From Clostridia bacterium (GTDB taxonomy: Bacteria; Bacillota; DSM-521; Neomoorellales; SLTJ01), in assembly GCA_014360105.1 (NCBI GenBank), contig JACIYD010000083.1, positions 1 to 6,835 on the forward strand: DNA of 6,835 nucleotides, in the 5' to 3' direction. Position 1 is the first letter of the stretch. Every line of letters begins with the position of its first letter. The notes beneath the pieces were generated by a model. The model saw only the letters and a program-made list of their open reading frames with translations, was not told where the DNA came from and searched no databases. The position numbers were made by a program, and so were the translations under genes. Positions 1 through 5,688 of this stretch are shown here, piece by piece.

Positions 1-1
1 C

Positions 2-112
2 CAGCTGAATACGGCGGTGGCCACCTTCTTTAACCTTGACTGGACCAACCCCTCGGCAACCTGTTTGATCTGCGCCCGCTGCGGCTATATTCACTGGTTC
101 CTGCCGGAGTAG
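2..112 (+). CDS. Zinc-ribbon protein, C-terminal end (5' part outside window)
   Basis: The frame is open from the left edge to a TAG at 110-112 and gives 36 residues. They contain a C-x2-C-x2-C-G cluster (CLICARCGY) followed by IHWFLPE at the very end, preceded by LNTAVATFFNLDW. This resembles the second half of small bacterial zinc-ribbon proteins (the 'nucleic-acid-binding Zn-ribbon' group), in which a first CxxC pair lies near the N-terminus, here outside the window, and the last pair sits in a CxxCGY knuckle close to the C-terminus. The role of these proteins is not well defined; a nucleic-acid or structural role is only inferred. The nearest downstream gene runs the other way, so this gene ends its own transcript, possibly near the palindrome at 161-180. 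Confidence 0.65.
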   Translation, partial: QLNTAVATFFNLDWTNPSATCLICARCGYIHWFLPE

Positions 113-160
113 GCCGGCGGAATCGTCTCCCGGCAGCGCCGTATGACCGAGGCGCCGCCC

Positions 161-196
161 CTTGGCCGGCCCCGGCCAAGACTTCGGGGTTTTGTC
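161..196 (+). terminator. Candidate terminator hairpin after the zinc-ribbon gene
   Basis: CTTGGCCG (161-168) and CGGCCAAG (173-180) form a perfect 8-bp stem around a 4-base loop. A short T run (TTTT, 191-194) follows, but 10 bases after the stem, which is farther than in a typical intrinsic terminator. A second short T5 run follows at about 211. The position, about 50 bases past the left gene and between convergent genes, fits a terminator. The rest of 113-357 shows no gene I can support. Confidence 0.4.
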
Positions 197-357
197 CTAG
201 TGGCGGCACTTTTTACGCTAACACTATGGTCAGGAATAGTCCGGCTAAATCTGGAGCGGTGTTGGTGTGGAGCAGAGGCGGGGCGACCGGCGAAATTCTT
301 GGCTTAAGGTCAAAGTGGGCTACAGGCCAGCACATACTTAGTTACGGCAGGCAAAGT

Positions 358-1788
358 TCAGGCTTTGCCTTCTGCTGTGCCGGCTCCAATTCGGATAAAA
401 GAGAAAAGGGCCGCCAGGGCGGTGAGCCCGGCCCCGGAAAGATAGGCGTATTTTAGGCCGGTGAGGAAATGAGCCGCCTCCAGGGCGTCCAGGCTATTTT
501 TGGCCATGACTGCCGGTGGTACTAAGGCGTAGAGGATCAGCCCGGCCGTGGCGATACCCAAAGCCATGCCTGTATTCCGGGCCGTGGCCAGGATGCCGGA
601 GGCTATCCCAAGATATGGTCGGGGCACGCTGCCCATGACCGCGCTGTTATTCGGGGACTGAAATATCCCGGTACCCAAACCAAAGAGGGCCAGGCGCCAG
701 CCTACCGCCAGGGAAGGGGCGGCCACGGGCAAAAAGGCCATGGTCACCAGGGCCAGGGCGCAAAGCGCCGCCCCGGCGGCGGCCAGTTCCCTGGTGCCCA
801 ACCGGTCGGAGAGGGCGCCGCTGAAGGGAGCGACGGCCATCACCGCCAGGGGGAAGCTGGTCATGAGGAGACCTATTTTGTCCGGAGGGTAATGGAGGAC
901 CCGCTGGAGGTAAAAAGGGGTAAGGAAGACCAAGATGTACTGGGAGACAAAATTCAGCAGGGCGCTGAGGGTGCCCAGGGAGAAGGTTCTGTTCCTAAAG
1001 AGGGCCAGGTTCACCATGGGTTGCGGCGAATGAGCCTCAATATACAAGAAGCAGACACCCGTGATAAGAGCTATGGCCAGGACGGTGCCGGTGATTATGC
1101 CGATCCCCAACCTCTGCACCTGATTAATAAAGTACAGGAAGGAGAAAAGGCAGATAAAGGCGGTTACGGCGCCGGCGGTATCCATCCTGCCCGGCTGCCC
1201 TTTGAAGTCGGGGATGACCTTCCTGGCCCACAGCGATCCGGCTATGCCAATGGGTATATTGATCAGAAAGGCGAGCCGCCATGACCACAGGGAAGTAAGC
1301 AGCCCGCCCAGGGGAGGACCGATGGCCAACCCGGCCGAAATGCTGATGGCGTTAATACCTAGGGCCCGGCCGCGTTCCTGCGGGGGAAAAGTAGCCGTAA
1401 GGATGGCATAGGGGACGGCCATCATCATGCCGGCACCTATCCCCTGGAGGGCGCGGAAGGCTATAAGCCAGTAAACGGTTGGCGCCAGGCCGCAAAAGCC
1501 GGAAGCGACGATAAAGCATACCAGCCCCGCGAGATAGACCCTCTTATACCCCAGGATGTCCCCCAGGCGACCATAAAACAAGAGAAGGCTGCTGATGGTA
1601 AGCAGGTAGATCAGGGGAACCCACTGGGCCGTGGCGAGGGGAGCGCCAAAGAAGCCGGTAATGGTGGGAAGAATAACATTGACAATGCTGGCGTCAATGG
1701 GGCCCATAATCCCTCCCAGCATAATGGCCGCCAGCACCTGGTAACGTTGCCCGGTTGCGGACGCGGTTCCTTCTGACCGGGCAAACAC
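358..1788 (-). CDS. MFS transporter, DHA2 (EmrB/QacA-type) drug:H+ antiporter
   Basis: A 476-residue integral membrane protein of the usual length for 14-helix DHA2 exporters, which expel drugs or other toxic compounds in exchange for protons. Family motifs are visible in order: D32 in IDASIVNVILP (motif D1, first helix), GRLGDILGYKR at 73-83 (motif A, loop 2-3), RALQGIGAG at 112-120 (motif B), GLAIGPPLGG at 153-162 (antiporter motif C), a degenerate second motif A (GALSDRLGTRE, 324-334) and PNNSAVMGSVP at 379-389. The start is GTG; the minus strand has GAAGGGAG about 9 bases upstream, a good ribosome site. The gene lies 33 bases downstream of the Gre-family gene on the same strand with no obvious promoter between, so it is probably read from that gene's promoter. 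The substrate cannot be told from sequence. An 8-bp hairpin (349-370) spans the stop codon. Confidence 0.93.
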   Translation of the reverse strand: MFARSEGTASATGQRYQVLAAIMLGGIMGPIDASIVNVILPTITGFFGAPLATAQWVPLIYLLTISSLLLFYGRLGDILGYKRVYLAGLVCFIVASGFCGLAPTVYWLIAFRALQGIGAGMMMAVPYAILTATFPPQERGRALGINAISISAGLAIGPPLGGLLTSLWSWRLAFLINIPIGIAGSLWARKVIPDFKGQPGRMDTAGAVTAFICLFSFLYFINQVQRLGIGIITGTVLAIALITGVCFLYIEAHSPQPMVNLALFRNRTFSLGTLSALLNFVSQYILVFLTPFYLQRVLHYPPDKIGLLMTSFPLAVMAVAPFSGALSDRLGTRELAAAGAALCALALVTMAFLPVAAPSLAVGWRLALFGLGTGIFQSPNNSAVMGSVPRPYLGIASGILATARNTGMALGIATAGLILYALVPPAVMAKNSLDALEAAHFLTGLKYAYLSGAGLTALAALFSFIRIGAGTAEGKA

Positions 1789-1821
1789 GTTGTTTCGCTC
1801 CCTTCTTTATTAATCGAGGTC

Positions 1822-2271
1822 TTAATCGCCTCGCCACTTAATTGATTTTATCTTGTATCGGAATACTCCTGCTGGCGCATTAACTGTTACTTCGTCTCCA
1901 ACTCTCTTTAACAATAATGCCTTTCCGACAGGTGAGATATATGATATATCGCCGCCGCCTACGCTTGTTGAAAAGGGAGCCACCAGGCGAAAACGGTGAA
2001 CTTCCTGAGTAGATAAGTCTTGAATTTCGACCTCACTCCCGATAGTCACGAAAGGGAGAGAAGCACCTGCTGTGTCTGACTTGTTGGCTTGCTTAATGAG
2101 CGATTCGATATGTTTGATGTAGTTGTCAATAAGTTTTTCTAGTTCGTCACGTTCTTTTGAGGGTTCCTGGAAATATTCCCCGAGAAGCTTATCCTTCTGT
2201 TCCTCTACCTCAACCAAGTGCTTTACGAGGTTTTCGAAGAGGGTCTTCGACACCTCAAATCCTCTAGCCAT
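1822..2271 (-). CDS. Divergent GreA/GreB-family transcription elongation factor
   Basis: 149 residues with the two-part Gre layout. Residues about 8-62 are a charged helical coiled-coil stretch and residues about 71-146 match the GreA C-terminal FKBP-like domain (VTIGSEVEIQDL, then ISYISPVGKALLLKRVGDEV, then NAPAG). Gre factors bind RNA polymerase, insert the coiled coil into the secondary channel and stimulate cleavage of backtracked RNA. The coiled coil is unusual: the tip signature of true GreA (G-D-L-S-E-N-A-E-Y) is absent, replaced by GEYFQEPSKERDELE (31-45), so cleavage activity is uncertain and it may act as an anti-Gre or other channel-binding regulator. The start was chosen at the ATG preceded by GGGGGG 6 bases upstream; an in-frame extension of 40 codons reaches 2391 but would begin inside the -35 box of its own promoter. 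The gene is visibly more AT-rich (about 42% GC in 1861-1920) than the sigma operon, a hint of separate origin. Confidence 0.85.
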   Translation of the reverse strand: MARGFEVSKTLFENLVKHLVEVEEQKDKLLGEYFQEPSKERDELEKLIDNYIKHIESLIKQANKSDTAGASLPFVTIGSEVEIQDLSTQEVHRFRLVAPFSTSVGGGDISYISPVGKALLLKRVGDEVTVNAPAGVFRYKIKSIKWRGD

Positions 2272-2324
2272 TTTATTCCCCCCCATGTAAGCCATTTTAT
2301 GGAAAGACTTATAATAAAGCAAAG

Positions 2325-2352
2325 GGGCGCCTCGTTGAGCTACGAAGCACCC
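2325..2352 (-). other. 5'-terminal leader hairpin of the gre-type transcript
   Basis: On the minus strand an 11-bp stem (GGGTGCTTCGT with ACGAGGCGCCC) closes a 6-base loop, AGCTCA. Two of the pairs are G-U and would be A-C mismatches on the other strand, so the structure is perfect only in the minus-strand RNA. It begins within about 4-5 bases of the predicted transcription start. No uridine run follows directly, so it is more likely a stability or regulatory hairpin than a terminator; some attenuation cannot be excluded. Confidence 0.5.
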
Positions 2353-2362
2353 GTTTGGCTTA

Positions 2363-2391
2363 ACCATATCACAGATTACAGTCATTGTCAA
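2363..2391 (-). promoter_or_regulatory. Sigma-A-type promoter of the gre/MFS transcript
   Basis: The minus strand reads TTGACA (2391-2386, perfect consensus -35), a 17-base spacer, then TATGGT (2368-2363, 4 of 6 matches to the -10). The predicted start is near 2356, giving a leader of about 85 bases before the ATG at 2271. The box position rules out translation starts upstream of about 2356. Confidence 0.65.
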
Positions 2392-2405
2392 CCGTGGCAG
2401 AGATT

Positions 2406-2418
2406 ACCATTAAATGGT
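2406..2418. promoter_or_regulatory. 13-base perfect palindrome, candidate operator
   Basis: ACCATT-A-AATGGT is a perfect 6-bp inverted repeat with one central base. It sits in the AT-rich spacer between the divergent gre-type and first sigma genes, 15 bases behind the -35 box of the gre promoter. The size and place suit a regulator site; no regulator gene is next to it, so the assignment is inferred from position only. Confidence 0.35.
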
Positions 2419-2523
2419 GGTTGTTAAATTTTTTTTACAATGGATTATCCTGACAGAGAGGGTAACCCCTTGTCACAAAGACCTTGCGCGGCGGTGTTGT
2501 ATAAGTGGAAGGGGCGAGAAAGG

Positions 2524-3096
2524 TTGGTCGACGGCAGGCCGGAAACGGTGAGGCGGACGCAGGAGTTCGAGGAGCTGTACCGCCGCTACTATGCCCAGGT
2601 GGTGCGCCACCTCATGTACCTGGTGGGCGAGCGGACGGTGGCCGAAGAAGTGGCCCAGGACGTCTTTTTTAAACTTTACACCACGCCCCCGCCGCGGGAA
2701 GAGAACCTTTTGGGCTGGCTATACCTGGTGGGAAGTCGCCTCGCCTTAAACGCCTTGCGCGGCGAGAAACGCCGGCGCCAGCGCGAGGAGCAATGGGTGT
2801 GGCGCCATTACCCCGAGGTCGTCCCCCTGGAGGAGGCGGCCATGCGCCAGGCCGCGGTCCAGCGGGTGCGGCGGGTTTTGGAAAGCCTCAGGCCGCGCGA
2901 GCGCCTGGCCCTGCTCCTGCGCCATGTGGGCTTTACCTACCGCGAGATCGCCGAAGCCCTGGGCGTAGCGCCGGGCTCGGTGGGCACCATCCTCGTCCGC
3001 GCCCAGAAGGGTTTTCTGGCCCGCTACCGCCAAGAGGAAGGAGGCACCGAGGATGACCTCTACTGTGACCGGCTGTTATCCGTGTTTAAGGTATAA
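2524..3096 (+). CDS. ECF-type RNA polymerase sigma factor (sigma-70 family), orphan
   Basis: A group 4 (ECF) sigma factor: it joins core RNA polymerase and directs it to a small promoter set. From the TTG at 2524 the protein has 190 residues. Region 2 spans about 14-86, with FEELYRRYY, AEEVAQDVFFKLY (core binding, region 2.2) and LGWLYLVGSRLALNALRGEKRRRQ (promoter melting and -10 reading). Region 4 spans about 112-169, with LRPRERLALLLRH and the helix-turn-helix FTYREIAEALGVAPGSVGTI. The start is uncertain: TTG 2524 has AAGGGG 9 bases upstream and gives a normal ECF N-terminus; TTG 2470, with GAGAGG nearby, and ATG 2440, with no ribosome site, are in-frame alternatives. The last 20 residues run past region 4 and end in YCDRLLSVFKV, which overlaps what looks like the start of a lost anti-sigma gene. 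No intact anti-sigma gene follows, unlike the second sigma gene. Confidence 0.88.
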   Translation: MVDGRPETVRRTQEFEELYRRYYAQVVRHLMYLVGERTVAEEVAQDVFFKLYTTPPPREENLLGWLYLVGSRLALNALRGEKRRRQREEQWVWRHYPEVVPLEEAAMRQAAVQRVRRVLESLRPRERLALLLRHVGFTYREIAEALGVAPGSVGTILVRAQKGFLARYRQEEGGTEDDLYCDRLLSVFKV

Positions 3097-3109
3097 TTGC
3101 ATGCATTAA
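3053..3109 (+). pseudogene. Remnant 5' end of a coupled gene, possibly a lost anti-sigma factor
   Basis: Inside the 3' end of the first sigma gene stands a near-ideal ribosome site, AAGGAGG (3038-3044), 8 bases before an ATG at 3053. The frame it opens ends after 18 codons. In the sigma frame the same bases read YCDRLLSV, which looks like the opening of zinc-finger anti-sigma proteins (C-x2-LLS, usually followed by a YLDGEL-like stretch). A one-base shift near the start plus a deletion downstream would explain this. Alternatively it is a real tiny ORF with a CYPC pair. The identity of the lost gene is inferred. Confidence 0.35.
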
Positions 3110-3226
3110 GATCCAGATCAGCGTGCGGTGGCCTGGTGTCCCGGAGCGCAGCACGCCTGGTATTATTGTCCGCCAATGATCATTTTTGCCTCTAAGGGCA
3201 TTGAGAAGGACGGCTTACGTCCCGAG

Positions 3227-3252
3227 TGAACTTTTTGTGCGGCTGTTTCGTT
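3227..3252 (+). promoter_or_regulatory. ECF-type promoter, probably autoregulatory
   Basis: TGAACT (3227-3232), 16 bases, then CGTT (3249-3252) closely matches the layout of promoters read by ECF sigma factors (for example TGAAAC-N16-CGTA for SigW of Bacillus). The expected start near 3260 leaves a short leader of about 17 bases that just contains the ribosome site AAGGGAG (3263-3269). A 5-bp inverted repeat (GGACG-CGTCC, 3208-3222) abuts it upstream. The rest of 3110-3226 holds only small palindromes and no gene. Confidence 0.6.
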
Positions 3253-3276
3253 TAAAAGAGTGAAGGGAGAGAAAAG

Positions 3277-3840
3277 GTGGTGGAAGAGGCCACAACGCAA
3301 CTGCTTGGCCGCGCCGCTCGCGGCGACCACCAGGCCCTGGAGGAACTGGTCGGCTTCTGGCAACCACGCCTCCACGGACTCTTCTTAGGCTTGGGCGCCG
3401 ACCCGCATCAGGCCGAAGATCTGGTCCAGGAAACCCTGTTACGGGCTCTGGAGCATCTGCCGCGCTGGCAGCCGCGAGCTTCTTTTAAAACCTGGCTTTA
3501 CCACGTGGCCCTAAATCTCTGGCGGGACCAAAAGCGTCGCGCCTACGGCCGGCACGAGCTTCTTGGGGGTATTCTACCCAAAAATGGTGCCGACTTAGCG
3601 AACCCCCCCTTAGATGCCGCGGGGCAGGCCGAGCGGGAAGCGGTGCGCCACGCCTTGCTTTCTCTTCCCTTGGCGCAGCGGGAGGTGTTGGTTTTGCGCT
3701 TCTACCAGGAACTGTCTCTTGAGGAAATTGCGCGGGCTTGCCGCTGCTCGGCGAATACGGTCAAGTCTCGCCTGCGGCTGGCCCTGGTCAAACTGCGCCG
3801 GGAACTGGAGGCGGAACATGCGCAGCATGAACAAGAGTAG
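3277..3840 (+). CDS. ECF-type RNA polymerase sigma factor with linked anti-sigma gene
   Basis: 187 residues, normal ECF length. Region 2 covers about 8-89: AEDLVQETLLRALEHL (46-61) is region 2.2 and SFKTWLYHVALNLWRDQKRR (69-88) is regions 2.3-2.4, which open and read the -10 element. Region 4 covers about 120-178, with LSLPLAQREVLVLRFYQ and the helix-turn-helix LSLEEIARACRCSANTVKSRL that reads the -35 element. The start is GTG 3277, with AAGGGAG 7 bases upstream; a second GTG follows directly at 3280. The gene overlaps the anti-sigma gene by 23 bases, the usual sign of translational coupling that keeps the pair in balance. The promoter at 3227-3252 is of the ECF kind, so this factor probably drives its own operon. 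Its wider regulon is unknown. Confidence 0.93.
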   Translation: MVEEATTQLLGRAARGDHQALEELVGFWQPRLHGLFLGLGADPHQAEDLVQETLLRALEHLPRWQPRASFKTWLYHVALNLWRDQKRRAYGRHELLGGILPKNGADLANPPLDAAGQAEREAVRHALLSLPLAQREVLVLRFYQELSLEEIARACRCSANTVKSRLRLALVKLRRELEAEHAQHEQE

Positions 3841-4333
3841 TATGCGGCGGCGACATCCCTCGCCGGAAATGCTTACGGATTACGTTTTGGGGTTTTTGCC
3901 CCCCCGGGCGGCGGAGCGCCTGAAGGGGCACCTGGAGGGGTGTCCGGACTGCCGGGCGGAGGCGGCACGCTGGCGGGCCCTGCTGGCGCGGGTGGAGAGG
4001 GGCCGGCCGCGGGAGGCGCCCTCCAGGAGCGTTAGGCAGGTAGCGGCCCGCCTATGGGTAGCCCTCCAGCCCGCACCCCGGCCGCCGCTCGCCGAGATCC
4101 TGGCCTTTACCCTGGCCCTGGTGGCCTGCGGCCTGGGACTGGCCTGGCTATTGTCGCCTGGGAGCACCGACCTGGTCCTGCCGGGTCTACCCCCCGGGCT
4201 GGGCCGACTGCCCGGCTGGTGGGCCGGGGCTTTCCTGGGCGTGGCGACTTTAGGCGCCGTTTGCGCCCTGCCCCTGCTGCGCGGCCAGGGGGAGTTTGTG
4301 GAGTTTGCGAGCAAACGCGTTGGGGAGGGGTAA
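3818..4333 (+). CDS. Zinc-finger (zf-HC2) anti-sigma factor, membrane-anchored
   Basis: 171 residues. The N-terminal anti-sigma domain has SPEMLTDYVLGFLPP followed by HLEGCPDC (H38, C42, C45), the H-x3-C-x2-C core of ZAS/zf-HC2 proteins that bind ECF sigma factors and hold them at the membrane; H13 may complete the metal site. Two hydrophobic stretches follow, about 91-112 (LAEILAFTLALVACGLGLAWLL) and about 134-154 (WWAGAFLGVATLGAVCALPLL), so both ends should be cytoplasmic with a short proline-rich outer loop (PGLPPGLGRLPG). There is no large outer domain for sensing, unlike RsiW-type factors, so signal input may come from the next gene. The start ATG 3818 was chosen for GGAGG 6 bases upstream; ATG 3827 and 3842 are weaker options. 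It is coupled to the sigma gene by a 23-base overlap and its stop lies 3 bases before the next start. Confidence 0.87.
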   Translation: MRSMNKSSMRRRHPSPEMLTDYVLGFLPPRAAERLKGHLEGCPDCRAEAARWRALLARVERGRPREAPSRSVRQVAARLWVALQPAPRPPLAEILAFTLALVACGLGLAWLLSPGSTDLVLPGLPPGLGRLPGWWAGAFLGVATLGAVCALPLLRGQGEFVEFASKRVGEG

Positions 4334-4336
4334 TCA

Positions 4337-5293
4337 GTGGAAAAAGTAAGTATAGCCGTGGGGCCGCCCTTCCTGTGGCTGGCCCTCCTGGGCGGCCTGG
4401 TGTTGCTGGTGCTGGCGTTTTGGCAGTGGGGCCGGCGGCGGGGCGACCCGGGCTCCGGGCGTTACCTCGCCTGGGGTGTGGCCGCAGCCCTGGTGCTTTT
4501 GGGCGTGAGCCTGGTACTGCAGGCCCAGGCGGGCCTGGAAATCAGCCGCCTGCGCACGGAGGCGGAGGCCCCGGCACGGGACCTGGTGGCTGAGCTAGCG
4601 CAGCGGCTACAGCGGGGGGAAGACCCGGCCGGCCTCCAGGGGCTGATTTCTGTTCGCACCGAGCAACAACAGGTTAGGGATGCTCTTCAGTGGTTGATCG
4701 TCTTTGATAACCCGGCCAGCCCCGATTCTCTCATCCTGGCCGCCTATCCCCGTACGTTGGTCGGTTGCGCAGCACACAAAGTGACCGGTACTCTGCTGAT
4801 CCCGCCCCTGCCGCAGGTGGCGGTTACCTTCCAGGACGGCGAGGGGGAGGCAAGCCGCGGTCTGCTCTGGAGCGTGCCGGTGGGCGACAGCCTCCTAACA
4901 ATTCAAGCCCTGCTCCGGCCGGTAACTACCCCGGCCCTCCTGGCGGCCCGGGAACGGGAGGCGGCGGCCGGCCAGGCGGCGCGGGGCTTTTTCCTGGCCT
5001 ACTGGTTGCTGCTGGCTGCCTGGGTGTATCTGGACGCCCGGCGGCGGGGGGACAACGCCTTGGGCTGGGGACTTTTAACCCTTTTGACCAACGCCGTGGG
5101 CTGGCTGGTTTACCTCCTGAGCCGGGGGCGCCTGGCGAACTGCCCGGCCTGCGGCCTACGGTTGGAAACAACTTATCTAGCGTGTCCCCGCTGTGGCACC
5201 CGCCTAGGCACGGCCTGCCGCAGCTGCAACCGCAAACTTGAGGACTGGTGGCAGTATTGTCCCGACTGCGGCACGCGGCGAGAAGAGGATTAA
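4337..5293 (+). CDS. Four-helix membrane protein with loop sensor-like domain and double zinc ribbon
   Basis: 318 residues; I do not recognise the whole protein as a named family. Hydrophobic helices lie at about 11-31, 45-63, 216-234 and 241-262. Between helices 2 and 3 is a domain of about 150 residues: a charged helix (68-118), then QWLIVFDNPASPDSLILAAYP and GLLWSVPVGDSLLTIQALLRPV, an order of strands and a second helix (200-214) that recalls single Cache/PAS-like sensor domains of receptors, though this is only by eye. The C-terminus has four CxxC pairs (C269/272, C283/286, C294/297, C308/311), a double zinc ribbon. The start GTG 4337 has GGGGAGGGG 6 bases upstream, inside the end of the anti-sigma gene, and the genes are 3 bases apart, so it belongs to the sigma operon. 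A role as sensor or regulator of the sigma/anti-sigma pair is inferred from context. Confidence 0.8.
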   Translation: MEKVSIAVGPPFLWLALLGGLVLLVLAFWQWGRRRGDPGSGRYLAWGVAAALVLLGVSLVLQAQAGLEISRLRTEAEAPARDLVAELAQRLQRGEDPAGLQGLISVRTEQQQVRDALQWLIVFDNPASPDSLILAAYPRTLVGCAAHKVTGTLLIPPLPQVAVTFQDGEGEASRGLLWSVPVGDSLLTIQALLRPVTTPALLAAREREAAAGQAARGFFLAYWLLLAAWVYLDARRRGDNALGWGLLTLLTNAVGWLVYLLSRGRLANCPACGLRLETTYLACPRCGTRLGTACRSCNRKLEDWWQYCPDCGTRREED

Positions 5294-5350
5294 GCTGTGT
5301 GGGTGCACCCCTACATCCTACACATCCCGGCCTGCAGGGAGAGTGAATGA

Positions 5351-5593
5351 CAGAATATGGTAGGCCGCACCCTGGTGCCCTCCCGCGCCCTCGCCGAGGC
5401 CCTGGGCGTAGCCTTGGCATGGGACGACCCGGCACGGGCCATATGCGCCACAAACGAGAAAGCCTCGGTATAGCTTAAGATCGGTCACCGCACCGCCTAC
5501 CGCAACGGGGCCCAGATCGCGTTGGACGTTGCGCCGCAAGTGATCAACGGGAGGACGCTCATCTCCCTGCGCTTCTTTAGTAAGGCCCCCCGA
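5351..5593 (+). pseudogene. Broken copper-amine-oxidase-N-type domain gene
   Basis: One frame reads QNMVGRTLVPSRALAEALG, then VALAWDDPARAI, an in-frame TAG at 5471-5473, then LKIGHRTAYRNGA, LDVAPQVINGRTLISLRF and ends in FSKAPR. This is the repeat typical of the copper-amine-oxidase N-terminal domain (GRTLVPLR, a linker with a VxW-type strand, LKIG, NG, then a second GRTL). The domain is very common in secreted and cell-surface proteins of clostridia and has no known enzymatic role there. The frame meets a TGA at 5348-5350 just before the match, so signal peptide and front part are missing; the stop codon splits the domain, and nothing matching follows 5593, where a strong hairpin starts. It is therefore a dead fragment. 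It lies 57 bases past the sigma operon on the same strand. Confidence 0.72.
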
Positions 5594-5619
5594 AATTCCA
5601 GTTTCTGGGGCTTTGGCCT
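5583..5619 (+). terminator. Long bulged hairpin, candidate relic terminator
   Basis: AGGCC plus CCCCGAAA (5583-5595) can pair with TTTC, a bulged T, GGGG, then CTTT unpaired and GGCCT (5602-5619), a 13-bp stem in two parts around the loop TTCCAG. Only TTT at 5612-5614 and 5622-5624 approaches a T run. It starts where the pseudogene match ends, so it may be the old terminator of that gene or serve the sigma operon. Confidence 0.3.
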
Positions 5620-5688
5620 GGGTTTGCTCCCGCGACTGCAAGCCGGTGGGATTTGGAGCAAATCCCAAGCCCGCCCCCTGCGATTTCA

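Noticed and set aside
226..456. Plus-strand open frame of 76 codons
   Set aside because: It overlaps the end of the exporter gene on the other strand, has no ribosome site and no recognisable sequence.
892..1284. Plus-strand open frame of 130 codons inside the exporter
   Set aside because: Antisense to a gene with clear MFS motifs; the composition is that of a shadow frame.
2330..2352. tRNA-like TAGCTCA motif on the minus strand
   Set aside because: No acceptor stem, anticodon arm or TTC arm can be drawn; the motif is the loop of the leader hairpin.
2272..2391. 40-residue N-terminal extension of the Gre-type protein
   Set aside because: Its start lies in the -35 box of the gene's promoter, the leader hairpin is inside it, and the downstream ATG has the better ribosome site and the family start.
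3121..3156. GCGTGC / GCACGC inverted repeat as a riboswitch or terminator
   Set aside because: The loop is 24 bases, no T run follows, and no riboswitch core motif is seen.
3098..3184. Short palindromes TGCATGCA (3098-3105) and AATGATCATT (3175-3184)
   Set aside because: They are too short and too isolated to assign; likely chance.
5301..5310. GGGTGCACCC palindrome after the sigma operon as terminator
   Set aside because: No loop is left within the perfect palindrome and no T run follows.
4926..5453. Minus-strand open frame of 175 codons
   Set aside because: It is rich in P, G and R, lies opposite the well-supported third operon gene and arises from its GC-rich codon pattern.
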